The notes beneath the pieces are model-generated. The model was not told the DNA's origin and made no database searches. It was given only the letters and a program-made list of their open reading frames with translations. A DNA stretch of 64,000 nt, from assembly GCF_020524085.2 (NCBI RefSeq), contig NZ_CP129016.1:490001-554000 (forward strand), in the 5' to 3' direction. The translations under genes and the position numbers were made by a program. Position 1 is the stretch's first letter; the number at the start of each line of letters is the position of its first letter. Below, one piece after another: positions 54,448 to 61,262 of this stretch. The stretch comes from Halobacillus litoralis. GTDB taxonomy: Bacteria > Bacillota > Bacilli > Bacillales > Halobacillaceae.

Positions 54448-54579
54448 TTAACGTTCTGGATTTTGTATACTCCAATAACCTCCATCAATCGGATCGTGGG
54501 CGGTCTTACTCTCTCCTATCCCCCATGAGCCTGCAAGCGTCAGTAAAAGAACAACAAACAATCCGGTTAACCTTTTCAT
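54448..54579 (-). CDS. secreted signalling-peptide precursor (AimP-like, 43 aa)
   Basis: A 43-codon ORF that starts 21 nt after the receptor gene's stop on the same strand. It begins MKRLTGLFVVLLLTLAGSWG, a typical Sec signal peptide (positive N-terminus, hydrophobic core, small residues), then IGESKTAHDPIDGGYWSIQN and ends PER. Its length equals that recalled for AimP of phage phi3T, and the organisation (receptor gene, then a small exported peptide gene) matches Phr/AimP/PapR precursors. The mature peptide should come from the C-terminus, but the end IQNPER does not look like the xxxRGA AimP forms. GGGGG precedes the ATG by 8 nt. A terminator follows. No sequence family is claimed; the call rests on context and architecture. 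Confidence 0.65.
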   Translation of the reverse strand: MKRLTGLFVVLLLTLAGSWGIGESKTAHDPIDGGYWSIQNPER

Positions 54580-54600
54580 AAAAGAAACCCCCATTTATTT

Positions 54601-55617
54601 TTATATTCTTTCTAAATACGCTAGCGGTAATTGGGCAAAGAAGTAATCCCCTTGTTCTTGAATAAAACGGTGATAGGAATGCCTCAGCATCTCCCTGTTC
54701 CCTGTAGCCAGACCCAAATAACTTTCTTGAAAAGGAGTGAGTGATGGGAAGGAATGCAGGATCTGCTGTGTTTTCTCATAATCTCCCCGCGCTAAAGCAA
54801 GGTGAGCCTGCTCTACTGGATCCGTAGTAGATATCCCTTCTGTTCTCTGATGAAAGGAAGATATAAAAGGGAGCGAGCGGTTTTTTACCGTTTGCAAAAA
54901 ACGTAAATGCCCATGTTTTTGAGCAATTTCCATGGACTTTAGTAACGATTCCATAGAAGATTCATAGCCATTAAAAAGCTGGCATAAGGCCAAATCATGA
55001 TGCATGCGGCTCTTTCTTCTAGAAGAAACTTCTGTGTTGATCATTTTATATGCATAACGGCTTGCAAGAATAGAGTTATTGGTCTTCCAATAATGATAAA
55101 AAAGCAACTCTTGATAACGTTGATTCAAATAATAATACATCAAAGGCTCGTCTACTTGCTGAAGCGCCTGATCGCATTCATCCAAGTACTTATCCAATGC
55201 TGTAAATACTTTCAAGTCCTGATAAGAATAAACAAGGGTGAACAAATGAAGACATCGTAACGATGGATGCATAAAATGGAGATCTTTTAGCTCATCTAAG
55301 TAATTTTTGTTTTTATCTCTACCCGTTTGAGACAGGATCACTCGATACAAATGACCCACCTCTTTATTTATGTAAGGAGATTCTGTTATGACAGACAGCT
55401 CTTCAAAAAAATCATTCATATAAAAAAATTCCATGCAGACAATTTGTTCATCAATGGTTCTAGGGAAATGAGAGAGGATGTAGTCTTTCGTCCGCAAGAC
55501 AGCATCCCTTCTAGGATACTTCCTTAAATAATCCAGGTAAACGTCATATAAAGAGGAAGTGCGACTCATTTGAAGCTTTCGCAATGGGCTCGGTTCAATT
55601 AGTTGATCATCTGCCAC
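54601..55617 (-). CDS. AimR-family (RRNPP-type) peptide pheromone receptor
   Basis: A 338-residue, all-helical protein of TPR-like repeats. It resembles AimR, the arbitrium receptor of SPbeta-type phages: the C-terminal part has VEQAHLALARGDYEKTQQIL (about residues 268-287) and ends YFFAQLPLAYLERI, which parallel the EQAH and LPLLELQ regions I recall from SPbeta AimR. The N-terminus is about 25-30 residues shorter than SPbeta AimR, so the first DNA-binding helix may be missing. The GTG at 55617 has AAGGAGG 9 nt upstream; an earlier GTG at 55626 is too close. The next gene is a secreted-peptide candidate. No phage genes are near. In arbitrium, AimR is a transcription activator switched off by peptide binding; the target here is unknown. 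Confidence 0.8.
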   Translation of the reverse strand: MADDQLIEPSPLRKLQMSRTSSLYDVYLDYLRKYPRRDAVLRTKDYILSHFPRTIDEQIVCMEFFYMNDFFEELSVITESPYINKEVGHLYRVILSQTGRDKNKNYLDELKDLHFMHPSLRCLHLFTLVYSYQDLKVFTALDKYLDECDQALQQVDEPLMYYYLNQRYQELLFYHYWKTNNSILASRYAYKMINTEVSSRRKSRMHHDLALCQLFNGYESSMESLLKSMEIAQKHGHLRFLQTVKNRSLPFISSFHQRTEGISTTDPVEQAHLALARGDYEKTQQILHSFPSLTPFQESYLGLATGNREMLRHSYHRFIQEQGDYFFAQLPLAYLERI

Positions 55618-55648
55618 AACACTCACCCTCCTTATCTATCTTTATTCT

Positions 55649-55677
55649 ATTTTATTGAATTTTCGAAAATATGTCTA
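55649..55677 (-). promoter_or_regulatory. sigma-A promoter of the AimR-like gene with a palindrome in its spacer
   Basis: Minus-strand TAGACA (55672-55677) and TAAAAT (55649-55654) are separated by 17 bp. The spacer contains the perfect 12-bp palindrome ATTTTCGAAAAT (55659-55670), a good position for a repressor or autoregulator. The transcript would start near 55642, about 25 nt before the GTG. Confidence 0.7.
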
Positions 55678-55747
55678 TACAATACTTAAAGATATTGAAA
55701 TATTTATGGATTATATTTCCTTTTAAACCTCACTTCTTATTCCATAA

Positions 55748-56297
55748 ACGCTCCCTATACTTGAAGACTCAGTTTCGAGAATTTTGTTGAGCGGATGGGG
55801 GCTGCGAGGAATAGCTCGCTTTCCGCGGGAGCGCGGTGAGCCTCCTCGGACTGCGTCCTGTGGGGTCCCACCATGCACTTTTTTCCCGCAGGAGTCTCGC
55901 CATTCCCCTCCGCCCCTTCGCCATATAAGTATCTCGAAACCACTTCTGGAATAAGCTGCTTTTACACGTTGTCATTCGAACGGAATGGAATTCCAAGGAC
56001 GCCATTCAGCATCCTGAAAGCTTGTGATAGAGCGCTTTATACTAATCACACCAGGATAGTGGAAGAGCTTTCAACCTAGTACAGGGGTTCGTTTCTCACT
56101 TACATCGAAAGGGGTGGTTGGGAAGCTGCGAGACTCCCGCGGGAATGGATGGACTGGCAAGACCCCACAGTGCGAAGCACGAGGAGGCTTGCCGTCATCC
56201 CCGCAGGAAAGCGAGTAGCTTCCCGACCACCCCTGACGCCCAACATAGCAACGAACCCCGGAAACATCTCAAAACTGAATCTTCCACAATCCTGCCA
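55748..56297. repeat. dispersed mosaic repeat, copy 6 (full length, inverted)
   Basis: About 550 bp between the AimR-like gene and the YdjM-like gene. Ends: CGCTCCCTATACTTGAAGAC on the left and TCTTCCACAATCCTGCCA on the right. Module B comes first (plus strand reading GGGGCTGCGAGGAATAGCTC ... GCGAGACTCC in complement), then an AT-rich middle, then module A (GGGGTGGTTGGGAAGCTGCG). It is therefore opposite in orientation to copies 1, 4 and 5. Confidence 0.85.
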
Positions 56298-56318
56298 TAT
56301 TGTTTAATAAATGGGTAT

Positions 56319-56350
56319 AAAAAAAGACACTACTAGAATGTAGTGTCAGA
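56319..56350 (-). terminator. terminator of the YdjM-like gene
   Basis: Stem GACACTAC / GTAGTGTC, followed on the minus strand by seven T, overlapping the stop codon. Confidence 0.88.
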
Positions 56351-56957
56351 AAATGTTTGAGGTGAGGTACCATACGTTCCACAGAAGCAGGCTGTACACA
56401 ATGAGACGCTCACTGTTGGATCCTGTTCGGAAAGTAAAAATGAACTGTAAATACTTCTTTGAAAAAGGATAAGCTAACGGGATGCCTTTTTTCGTTATGT
56501 AATCACCAAACAAATGCGAAATCACCCCTAAAATCAAGCCACCAATATACATGCGGGGAATGGCGAAGGCTTGCTCAAGGATAATTCCGTAACCGATAAG
56601 TAAACCGACAAACAACACGGAATGAGTCATTTTTCTATGTCCGCGAATCATGATGAGGATGGGGAGAAGCAGCATGACGAAAATTTTCAGTTGTTCTCGA
56701 TAGGTATCCAAATACTCTGGTACAAACAAATAACAGAGAAAAGCGACGGTAAAGACCGTCATAAGTCCCCGCCAAAACTTGTGGCCGAGGGTAGATGTTG
56801 GTGTGTCGATGTCCGGCAAAAGCGAGCCGAAAAGGACGAACACAAAAAATAAAACCGTTTGGAGAGGCTGTTCAGGCATCCACTCGAACGTAGGGAGTAA
56901 TGTCATAGCTCCCACCCCGAAAGTAAAGCCCACAACCTGGTGTCCTGATGCCATCAT
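56346..56957 (-). CDS. YdjM-family membrane-bound metal-dependent hydrolase (DUF457)
   Basis: A 203-residue membrane protein with about five hydrophobic segments. FGSLLPDIDTPTSTLGHK (residues about 42-59), HRKMTHSV and ISHLFGDYITKKGI hold the conserved Asp and His residues of the YdjM/LexA-binding putative hydrolase family. Its biochemical role is unknown. The start follows AGAGGA by about 12 nt. Confidence 0.85.
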   Translation of the reverse strand: MMASGHQVVGFTFGVGAMTLLPTFEWMPEQPLQTVLFFVFVLFGSLLPDIDTPTSTLGHKFWRGLMTVFTVAFLCYLFVPEYLDTYREQLKIFVMLLLPILIMIRGHRKMTHSVLFVGLLIGYGIILEQAFAIPRMYIGGLILGVISHLFGDYITKKGIPLAYPFSKKYLQFIFTFRTGSNSERLIVYSLLLWNVWYLTSNIF

Positions 56958-57033
56958 GATGGATAGTGATCCTCTTTTCTAATATGTATATTTCATTAAG
57001 GAGGTCCCTATATTCGGGGCGTCCTCCTATGAA

Positions 57034-57055
57034 AATAAACCCACAAAACTGTGGG
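57034..57055 (-). terminator. terminator of the HesB-like gene
   Basis: Stem CCCACA / TGTGGG, followed on the minus strand by TTTATTTT. Confidence 0.75.
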
Positions 57056-57062
57056 CATCTAT

Positions 57063-57347
57063 TCAACAGTCTTTTTCGGGAAGCCCAAGCATTTGAAACT
57101 TCGGCCCTTCCATTGTCTGCTTCCCTTCAATTGTCAAAGTTTCAGTCAGATGTGCAATTCTACTATCTATGGCCACGGGAATAGAATTGATGTGATGAAG
57201 TTCATCATCACCTTCCGGTTCACCAATCGTCATACCGATATCTGGCTCCCCACACCCGTACCCAGCAAAAAACAGCCGCAGGCATCCTGCATCTTCATCT
57301 TCTAAGATTTGATTCAACAAATCTCTCGCTTGGTCGGTGATTTTCAT
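57063..57347 (-). CDS. HesB/IscA-like protein
   Basis: A 94-residue protein of the HesB/IscA fold (MKITDQARDLLNQILEDEDA, then CLRLFFAGYGCGEPDIGM). The cysteines are CLRLF and GYGC, plus a C-terminal EKDC; the spacing differs from A-type Fe-S carriers and resembles the HesB-related family that includes selenoproteins. An Fe-S role is not proven. The ATG at 57347 has AAGGGG upstream; a GTG three codons earlier is the alternative. Confidence 0.8.
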   Translation of the reverse strand: MKITDQARDLLNQILEDEDAGCLRLFFAGYGCGEPDIGMTIGEPEGDDELHHINSIPVAIDSRIAHLTETLTIEGKQTMEGPKFQMLGLPEKDC

Positions 57348-57448
57348 CGCCTTCACCCCTTCGACTATAAAATACCATAATTACCAGTAGGCCTGGTAGT
57401 AATACGAATCGCACCTCATACGCTACAACTATTCTTCCCTTCCTATAA

Positions 57449-57483
57449 ATAAAAATCCCTGGTGGAATTTCCACCAGGGATGA
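57449..57483 (-). terminator. terminator of ohr
   Basis: Stem AATCCCTGGTGG / CCACCAGGGAT with loop AATTT, followed by T-rich sequence on the minus strand. Confidence 0.88.
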
Positions 57484-57495
57484 AGAGGTTATCTT

Positions 57496-57912
57496 TTATA
57501 CGGCGCTCGCATTGATCTCAACGTCGATGTTTCCACGCGTTGCTTTAGAGTATGGACATACTTTGTGAGCTTCCTCAGCAAGTGATTCCGCTTCTTCTTG
57601 AGAAACGCCTTTCACTTTAACATTAAGGACAACGCCTACTTTAAAACCATTGTCCGATTCATCTTTCATAAGGCTTACGTCAGCAGTGATTTCTGATTCA
57701 ATATCTTTCTTCTGTTTACTTGCAACTAGGTTCAACGCTCCATCATAGCAAGCGGAATAACCAGCAGCAAACAATTGCTCTGGGTTCGATCCTTTTTCAT
57801 CACCTTCGCCAGGCATGGAAAGGTTCAAATCAATTAAACCATCGTCTGACTTAACGTGGCCATTTCGTCCACCTTGTGCTGTTGCATGTGCGGTAAACAT
57901 TACATTACTCAT
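57496..57912 (-). CDS. ohrB: organic hydroperoxide resistance protein (Ohr/OsmC family, OhrB-like)
   Basis: A 138-residue thiol peroxidase that reduces organic hydroperoxides. The active-site cysteines are in YSACYDGAL (about residue 55) and HKVCPYSKAT (about 119), and the family opening TAHATAQGGRNGHV is intact. B. subtilis OhrB is controlled by sigma-B and OhrA by OhrR; no ohrR is seen here and a near-consensus sigma-B promoter precedes the gene, so OhrB is the better match. AAGGAGTGATGG precedes the start. Confidence 0.92.
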   Translation of the reverse strand: MSNVMFTAHATAQGGRNGHVKSDDGLIDLNLSMPGEGDEKGSNPEQLFAAGYSACYDGALNLVASKQKKDIESEITADVSLMKDESDNGFKVGVVLNVKVKGVSQEEAESLAEEAHKVCPYSKATRGNIDVEINASAV

Positions 57913-57955
57913 TATCCATCACTCCTTGACTAATTATTGAATCCACAACAGTTAC

Positions 57956-57981
57956 ATACCTCATCTTGCCGTTGATTAAAC
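57956..57981 (-). promoter_or_regulatory. sigma-B promoter of ohr
   Basis: Minus-strand GTTTAA (57976-57981) and AGGTAT (57956-57961) with a 14-bp spacer: a perfect -35 and a 5/6 -10 for sigma-B. The transcript would begin about 35 bp before the gene start. Regulation of an ohr gene by sigma-B agrees with B. subtilis ohrB. Confidence 0.8.
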
Positions 57982-57985
57982 ATTT

Positions 57986-58267
57986 CTATTCATCATAGAC
58001 GCGGTACTCCTTTTGCAAGTCCACAGGAGCCATCTTCACCATCCATTGCATGATATAAGTGAAAACCGCAAGATCATCGACAAGACCGAAAAATACGAGG
58101 AAATCCGGGATCACGTCCCATGGGAATAGAAGATAAGCTACTAAGAGTACAACCGAAAACCATTTCTTACCCGCACTCACATCTTTTGATTTAAAAAATC
58201 GCACAAGAAACGGCACAGATTTTCTGACATTGAAAAGAAACTTAATTCTTCGCCATAAACGGATCAT
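57986..58267 (-). CDS. YkvA-like DUF1232 membrane protein
   Basis: A 93-residue protein with the DUF1232 core: VLLVAYLLFPWDVIPDFLVFFG (residues about 40-61) and DDLAVFTYIM. One or two hydrophobic segments are visible. Its function is unknown. The ATG at 58267 has GGGGGGAAGG upstream; an open frame back to 58330 is not supported. It lies 74 bp upstream of ohr on the same strand. Confidence 0.85.
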   Translation of the reverse strand: MIRLWRRIKFLFNVRKSVPFLVRFFKSKDVSAGKKWFSVVLLVAYLLFPWDVIPDFLVFFGLVDDLAVFTYIMQWMVKMAPVDLQKEYRVYDE

Positions 58268-58583
58268 CGCCTTCCCCCCTCTCCCTATTATACCCTTCTT
58301 ATTACGACATGAAGCAAGCAGAATCCTCACAATTGCTTAAATAAGACGTATACTTTACCATAAAAAGAAAAGAGACTATTCACATATATTCCGACCGTTA
58401 CGATGCTCCACATCTACCCACCATGAAGGATGACGGTTGAACTTCGAGCTGCACCCTTTAAAGCAGATTTAATAAGATAATTGGGCGACCCCAACACATA
58501 CTACCATTAGCTACATAGCCCATTTTATTAAATGCTGCATAGGATAACATAGCTCAAAGAAAATTGAAGGGGAGAAAGTTGCC
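58268..58583. other. intergenic gap without recognised features
   Basis: Just over 300 bp between divergent genes. A TATAAT lies near 58300 on the minus strand and could serve the YkvA-like gene, but no matching -35 is seen. I see no hairpin, repeat or ORF with a ribosome site in the rest. Confidence 0.5.
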
Positions 58584-59135
58584 ATGAAGATCCTACTATT
58601 GAACGGAACGATCGTCGGGAAAAAGACCCGTACGCTCCTTGATGAAATCGAAAAATATATACAACAACTGCCAACGGACCACACGACAAAAATTGTTGAC
58701 CTCGAGAACTACGAGCTTCAATTCGTGGATGGCCGCCCAGCTGAAGAGTACAATGATGATATGAAGAAGTTAATCCATGAAATTGAAGAAGCTGATGCTT
58801 ATGTCATCGCTACTCCCGTTTTTCAAGGATCGATTCATGGTACTTTGAAAAACGTATTTGATGCCGTATCCCCCCTTGCCATGCGATATAAACCCGTGTC
58901 TATTGTCGCCAATGGGGGTACCTTGCAACATCACCTCGTCGTAGAAAATCAATTAAAACCAATCTTGAATTACTTCCGGTGTATGGTGACACCAAACTAC
59001 GTGTACACACACACGAATCACTTCTCCACTCAGGGAGAGCTCATTGACGAAGACGTCCGCAACCGCTTGAAAGAGATGACCGTCGTTTTTGATCAATACA
59101 TGCAGATGAGCCGGGAACTTGAACCAGATAAATAA
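58584..59135 (+). CDS. NADPH-dependent FMN reductase-like flavoprotein
   Basis: A 183-residue flavodoxin-fold reductase. MKILLLNGTIVGKKTRTLLD holds the phosphate-binding loop, and YVIATPVFQGSIHGTLKNVFDAV the FMN contacts. It belongs to the SsuE/AzoR-like group; the electron acceptor is not known. GAAGGGGAG precedes the start. Confidence 0.87.
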   Translation: MKILLLNGTIVGKKTRTLLDEIEKYIQQLPTDHTTKIVDLENYELQFVDGRPAEEYNDDMKKLIHEIEEADAYVIATPVFQGSIHGTLKNVFDAVSPLAMRYKPVSIVANGGTLQHHLVVENQLKPILNYFRCMVTPNYVYTHTNHFSTQGELIDEDVRNRLKEMTVVFDQYMQMSRELEPDK

Positions 59136-59187
59136 GAGACGGGTTTCATTACAGTTCTGATATCTTTTAAACAGTTTTTCTATAACT

Positions 59188-59224
59188 AAAAAGCGCGGGG
59201 TCTACATAAGACACCCGCGCTCCT
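59188..59224. terminator. bidirectional terminator
   Basis: Stem AGCGCGGGGTCT / AGACACCCGCGCT with A and T runs, between the convergent FMN reductase and lytic transglycosylase genes. Confidence 0.88.
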
Positions 59225-59863
59225 TTATGCTCTTCCAAGTATTTTTGTTATGTAATTTTGCGTTTCCCGGAATGGTGGTACACCATCATACTTGTCTACG
59301 TTCCCAGGACCAGCATTATAAGCAGCAAGCGCTAATTCGGTATTGCCATCATAACGATCGAGCATCTGCCTCAAATATTTTGTCCCGCCCATCAAGTTCT
59401 GCTCCGGATCAAATGGATCCTTCACGCCAAGTCCCTTCGCTGTAGCAGGCATAAGCTGCATCAACCCTTGAGCTCCTGCATGACTGACGACACCAGCATC
59501 AAAATTCGACTCAGCCTTCACCACAGACCGCACCAAATTTTCATCAACCCCGTGGCGTTCTGAAGCTTTCTTTATGAGATTATCCAAACCCGCGTTTCCA
59601 CTGGTTACTTCCGCAATATTATTCCCTTCCTGACTTTTCTCTACAGGAACTGGTACCTGCTGTGTCAAAAGGTTGTTCACTGGTTGTGAAAAACGCTTTG
59701 GCACGGAAGGTGCACTCTCACGAATCGCTTGCTCCATCACTGCATTCAAAAGGCTTTGAAACGTCATATTCTGCATCCCACTTGATAAAGTGTTCGAATT
59801 CCGATTATCTAACATAGACATGGCCTGCATTTGAATCATTTGTTGGATCTTGCTTACATCCAT
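59225..59863 (-). CDS. lytic transglycosylase (SLT domain)
   Basis: A 212-residue protein. Residues 1-100 are low-complexity (MQAMSMLDNRNSN). The SLT domain follows: HGVDENLVRSVVKAESNFD (catalytic Glu in VKAESNF, about 125), SHAGAQGLMQLMPATAKGLG and LALAAYNAGPGNVDKY. It cleaves peptidoglycan to 1,6-anhydroMurNAc. No signal peptide is visible, as in the YjbJ-type Bacillus proteins. The ATG at 59863 has TGGAGTGGAG upstream; longer frames reach 59908. Confidence 0.88.
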   Translation of the reverse strand: MDVSKIQQMIQMQAMSMLDNRNSNTLSSGMQNMTFQSLLNAVMEQAIRESAPSVPKRFSQPVNNLLTQQVPVPVEKSQEGNNIAEVTSGNAGLDNLIKKASERHGVDENLVRSVVKAESNFDAGVVSHAGAQGLMQLMPATAKGLGVKDPFDPEQNLMGGTKYLRQMLDRYDGNTELALAAYNAGPGNVDKYDGVPPFRETQNYITKILGRA

Positions 59864-59992
59864 GTTCTCCACTCCATATAGTTGATAGTTCAAGTGTACA
59901 AGATTCATGCTTTTTCAACAATCATTCTTCTGAATATATTTTACAAATTACCAATAGTAGTCAAAACTTGAGAAAATTTTTTCTTAAAACCT

Positions 59993-60193
59993 CTATTCAG
60001 TTATCATTTTTGAACGTTTTTTTCCCAAAGCAGCAACCAAGGAAAAGGTGATACAATAAAGAATAGCAAAAGAGATACTGAATCGTGCAGTGCGCTGTTG
60101 TGCTGGTTGTCCACGACTTCGCACATGGTTTATTTGTTCAATGGTATTCATTTCTTTCTTGAGTACTCTCTTTTGTCTCTTACGTCGAATCAC
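59993..60193 (-). CDS. possible 66-residue single-pass membrane protein
   Basis: An open frame starting GTG at 60193, basic at both ends (MIRRKRQKRVLKKEM and GKKRSKMITE) with one hydrophobic segment (FSISFAILYCITFSLVAAL). No convincing ribosome site precedes it, and its start overlaps the promoter of the putative plus-strand RNA at 60209. It resembles nothing I know, and could be chance. Confidence 0.3.
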   Translation of the reverse strand: MIRRKRQKRVLKKEMNTIEQINHVRSRGQPAQQRTARFSISFAILYCITFSLVAALGKKRSKMITE

Positions 60194-60202
60194 CCTATTA
60201 TT
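60173..60202 (+). promoter_or_regulatory. sigma-A promoter of a putative small RNA
   Basis: TTGTCT (60173-60178) and TATTAT (60197-60202) are 18 bp apart. The -35 has 4/6 and the -10 5/6 matches. The predicted start is near 60209. Confidence 0.5.
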
Positions 60203-60208
60203 TTTCCC

Positions 60209-60310
60209 CGCCAGGAAAAATAACCTGTAGATTTCATGGTCTGTCTTCCTTCAATGAAAAGACATATACCATCTCCCCCCTTTTGCCCATTCAAAAGGGG
60301 GCTTTTTTTA
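60209..60310 (+). ncRNA. candidate small RNA with C-rich stretches and its own terminator
   Basis: About 100 nt with no coding potential. It begins CCGCCAGG, contains a hairpin with paired ATGGT / ACCAT and TGTCTT / AAGACA arms (60237-60272), then CTCCCCCC and the strong terminator stem CCCCCTTTT / AAAAGGGGG (60276-60301) with seven T. C-rich single strands near a terminator are a feature of the RoxS/RsaE and FsrA-type regulatory RNAs of Bacillota, which pair with ribosome sites. No sequence match to those is claimed. No ORF precedes the terminator on this strand, so it is not merely the end of a gene. Confidence 0.5.
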
Positions 60311-60327
60311 TCCTCTTTTATATCTCT

Positions 60328-60880
60328 AAAGCTCCCTTTACTTGAAGACTCAGTTTCGAGACTTTTGTTGAGTGGGTGGGGCTGCGGGAAACAGTTCGCT
60401 TTCCATGGGGCGGGCGGTGAGCCTCCTCAGGCTACGCCTTCCGGGGTCTCACCTGTCCCACACGTCCCATAGGAGTCTCACGGTTTCCCTCCGCCCCTTG
60501 ACTTTATAAGCGTCTCGAAACCACTACTGGAATAAGAAGCTTTCAAGCTTGATAGCATTGTGGGCGGTAAACTTCTACCCTATGTGTATTTGAATTCTGA
60601 AAGCTTGTTAGAGAAGGCTTTATGCTTATTAAAGCGGGAAAGTGGAAGGCAGTCCCTTTGAGCAAAGGGGTTCGTTTACGCATAAATCGAAAGGGGTGGT
60701 CGGGAAGCTGCGAGACTCCCGTGGGAATGGATTGGCTGGCGAGACCCCACAGGACGAAGTCCGAGGAGGCTTGCCGTCATCCCCACAGGAAAGCGAGTAA
60801 CTTCCCGACCACCCCTCACGCTCAACAAAGCAACGAACCCCAAAAAACATCTTGAAATCAAGTCTTCCACAAACCTGCAT
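60328..60880. repeat. dispersed mosaic repeat, copy 7 (full length, inverted)
   Basis: About 550 bp. Ends: AAAGCTCCCTTTACTTGAAG on the left and AAGTCTTCCACAAACCTGCA on the right. Module B (variant with CCATGGGGCGGGCGGTGAG, shared with copy 4) is followed by an AT-rich middle and module A (GGGGTGGTCGGGAAGCTGCG). Frames such as 60622-60855 and 60629-60930 lie within it and are not genes. Confidence 0.85.
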
Positions 60881-61003
60881 AATGACATAATATTAGACAA
60901 GGTCCGTGTTCTGTGTGGACAAGCCGGCAATTTATTTTTTTAAAAGCTAAATATTCCACGTTTGTACATCATATATTGAAAGTACAAAGGAGGTGGAATA
61001 AAG

Positions 61004-61195
61004 ATGGATTTCAACAACCGTGTGTTCTTGTTTCTAGCTGCTCTTCTTTCCGGCTATGCGCTTTACAGCATCGGCGACTCAGCTGGTAACTTCTTCGATC
61101 AATTCTTGTTCTACGCCGGCTACATTGCAATGATACTTTTTTCTTTCGCTATTATTATCGTCGGGCTGGCAAGATTCTTGAATCAGTACAAATAG
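61004..61195 (+). CDS. small membrane protein of unknown function (63 aa)
   Basis: A 63-residue protein with two hydrophobic segments (VFLFLAALLSGYALYSI, about 7-23, and YAGYIAMILFSFAIIIVGLA, about 38-57). A strong ribosome site (AAAGGAGGTGG) lies about 8 nt before ATG, and a strong terminator follows, so it is probably a real single gene. I recognise no family. Confidence 0.75.
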   Translation: MDFNNRVFLFLAALLSGYALYSIGDSAGNFFDQFLFYAGYIAMILFSFAIIIVGLARFLNQYK

Positions 61196-61225
61196 AAAAT
61201 GGCCTTTCTATATGAGAGGGACGTG

Positions 61226-61262
61226 TAAAAAAAGGCTGCGGATGATCCGCAGCCTTTTTTAT
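61226..61262. terminator. bidirectional terminator
   Basis: Stem AAAAAAGGCTGCGGAT / ATCCGCAGCCTTTTTT between the small membrane protein gene and the convergent YueI-like gene. Confidence 0.92.

Noticed and set aside
54394-56350. Prophage or phage remnant around the AimR-like locus
   Set aside because: No integrase, repressor, structural or lysis genes and no attachment-site-like repeats are seen; the neighbours are a BCCT transporter and a YdjM-like gene. An arbitrium gene alone does not make a prophage.
6297-60880. CRISPR array
   Set aside because: The repeats are long, few and far apart, with no short regular repeat-spacer pattern and no cas genes.
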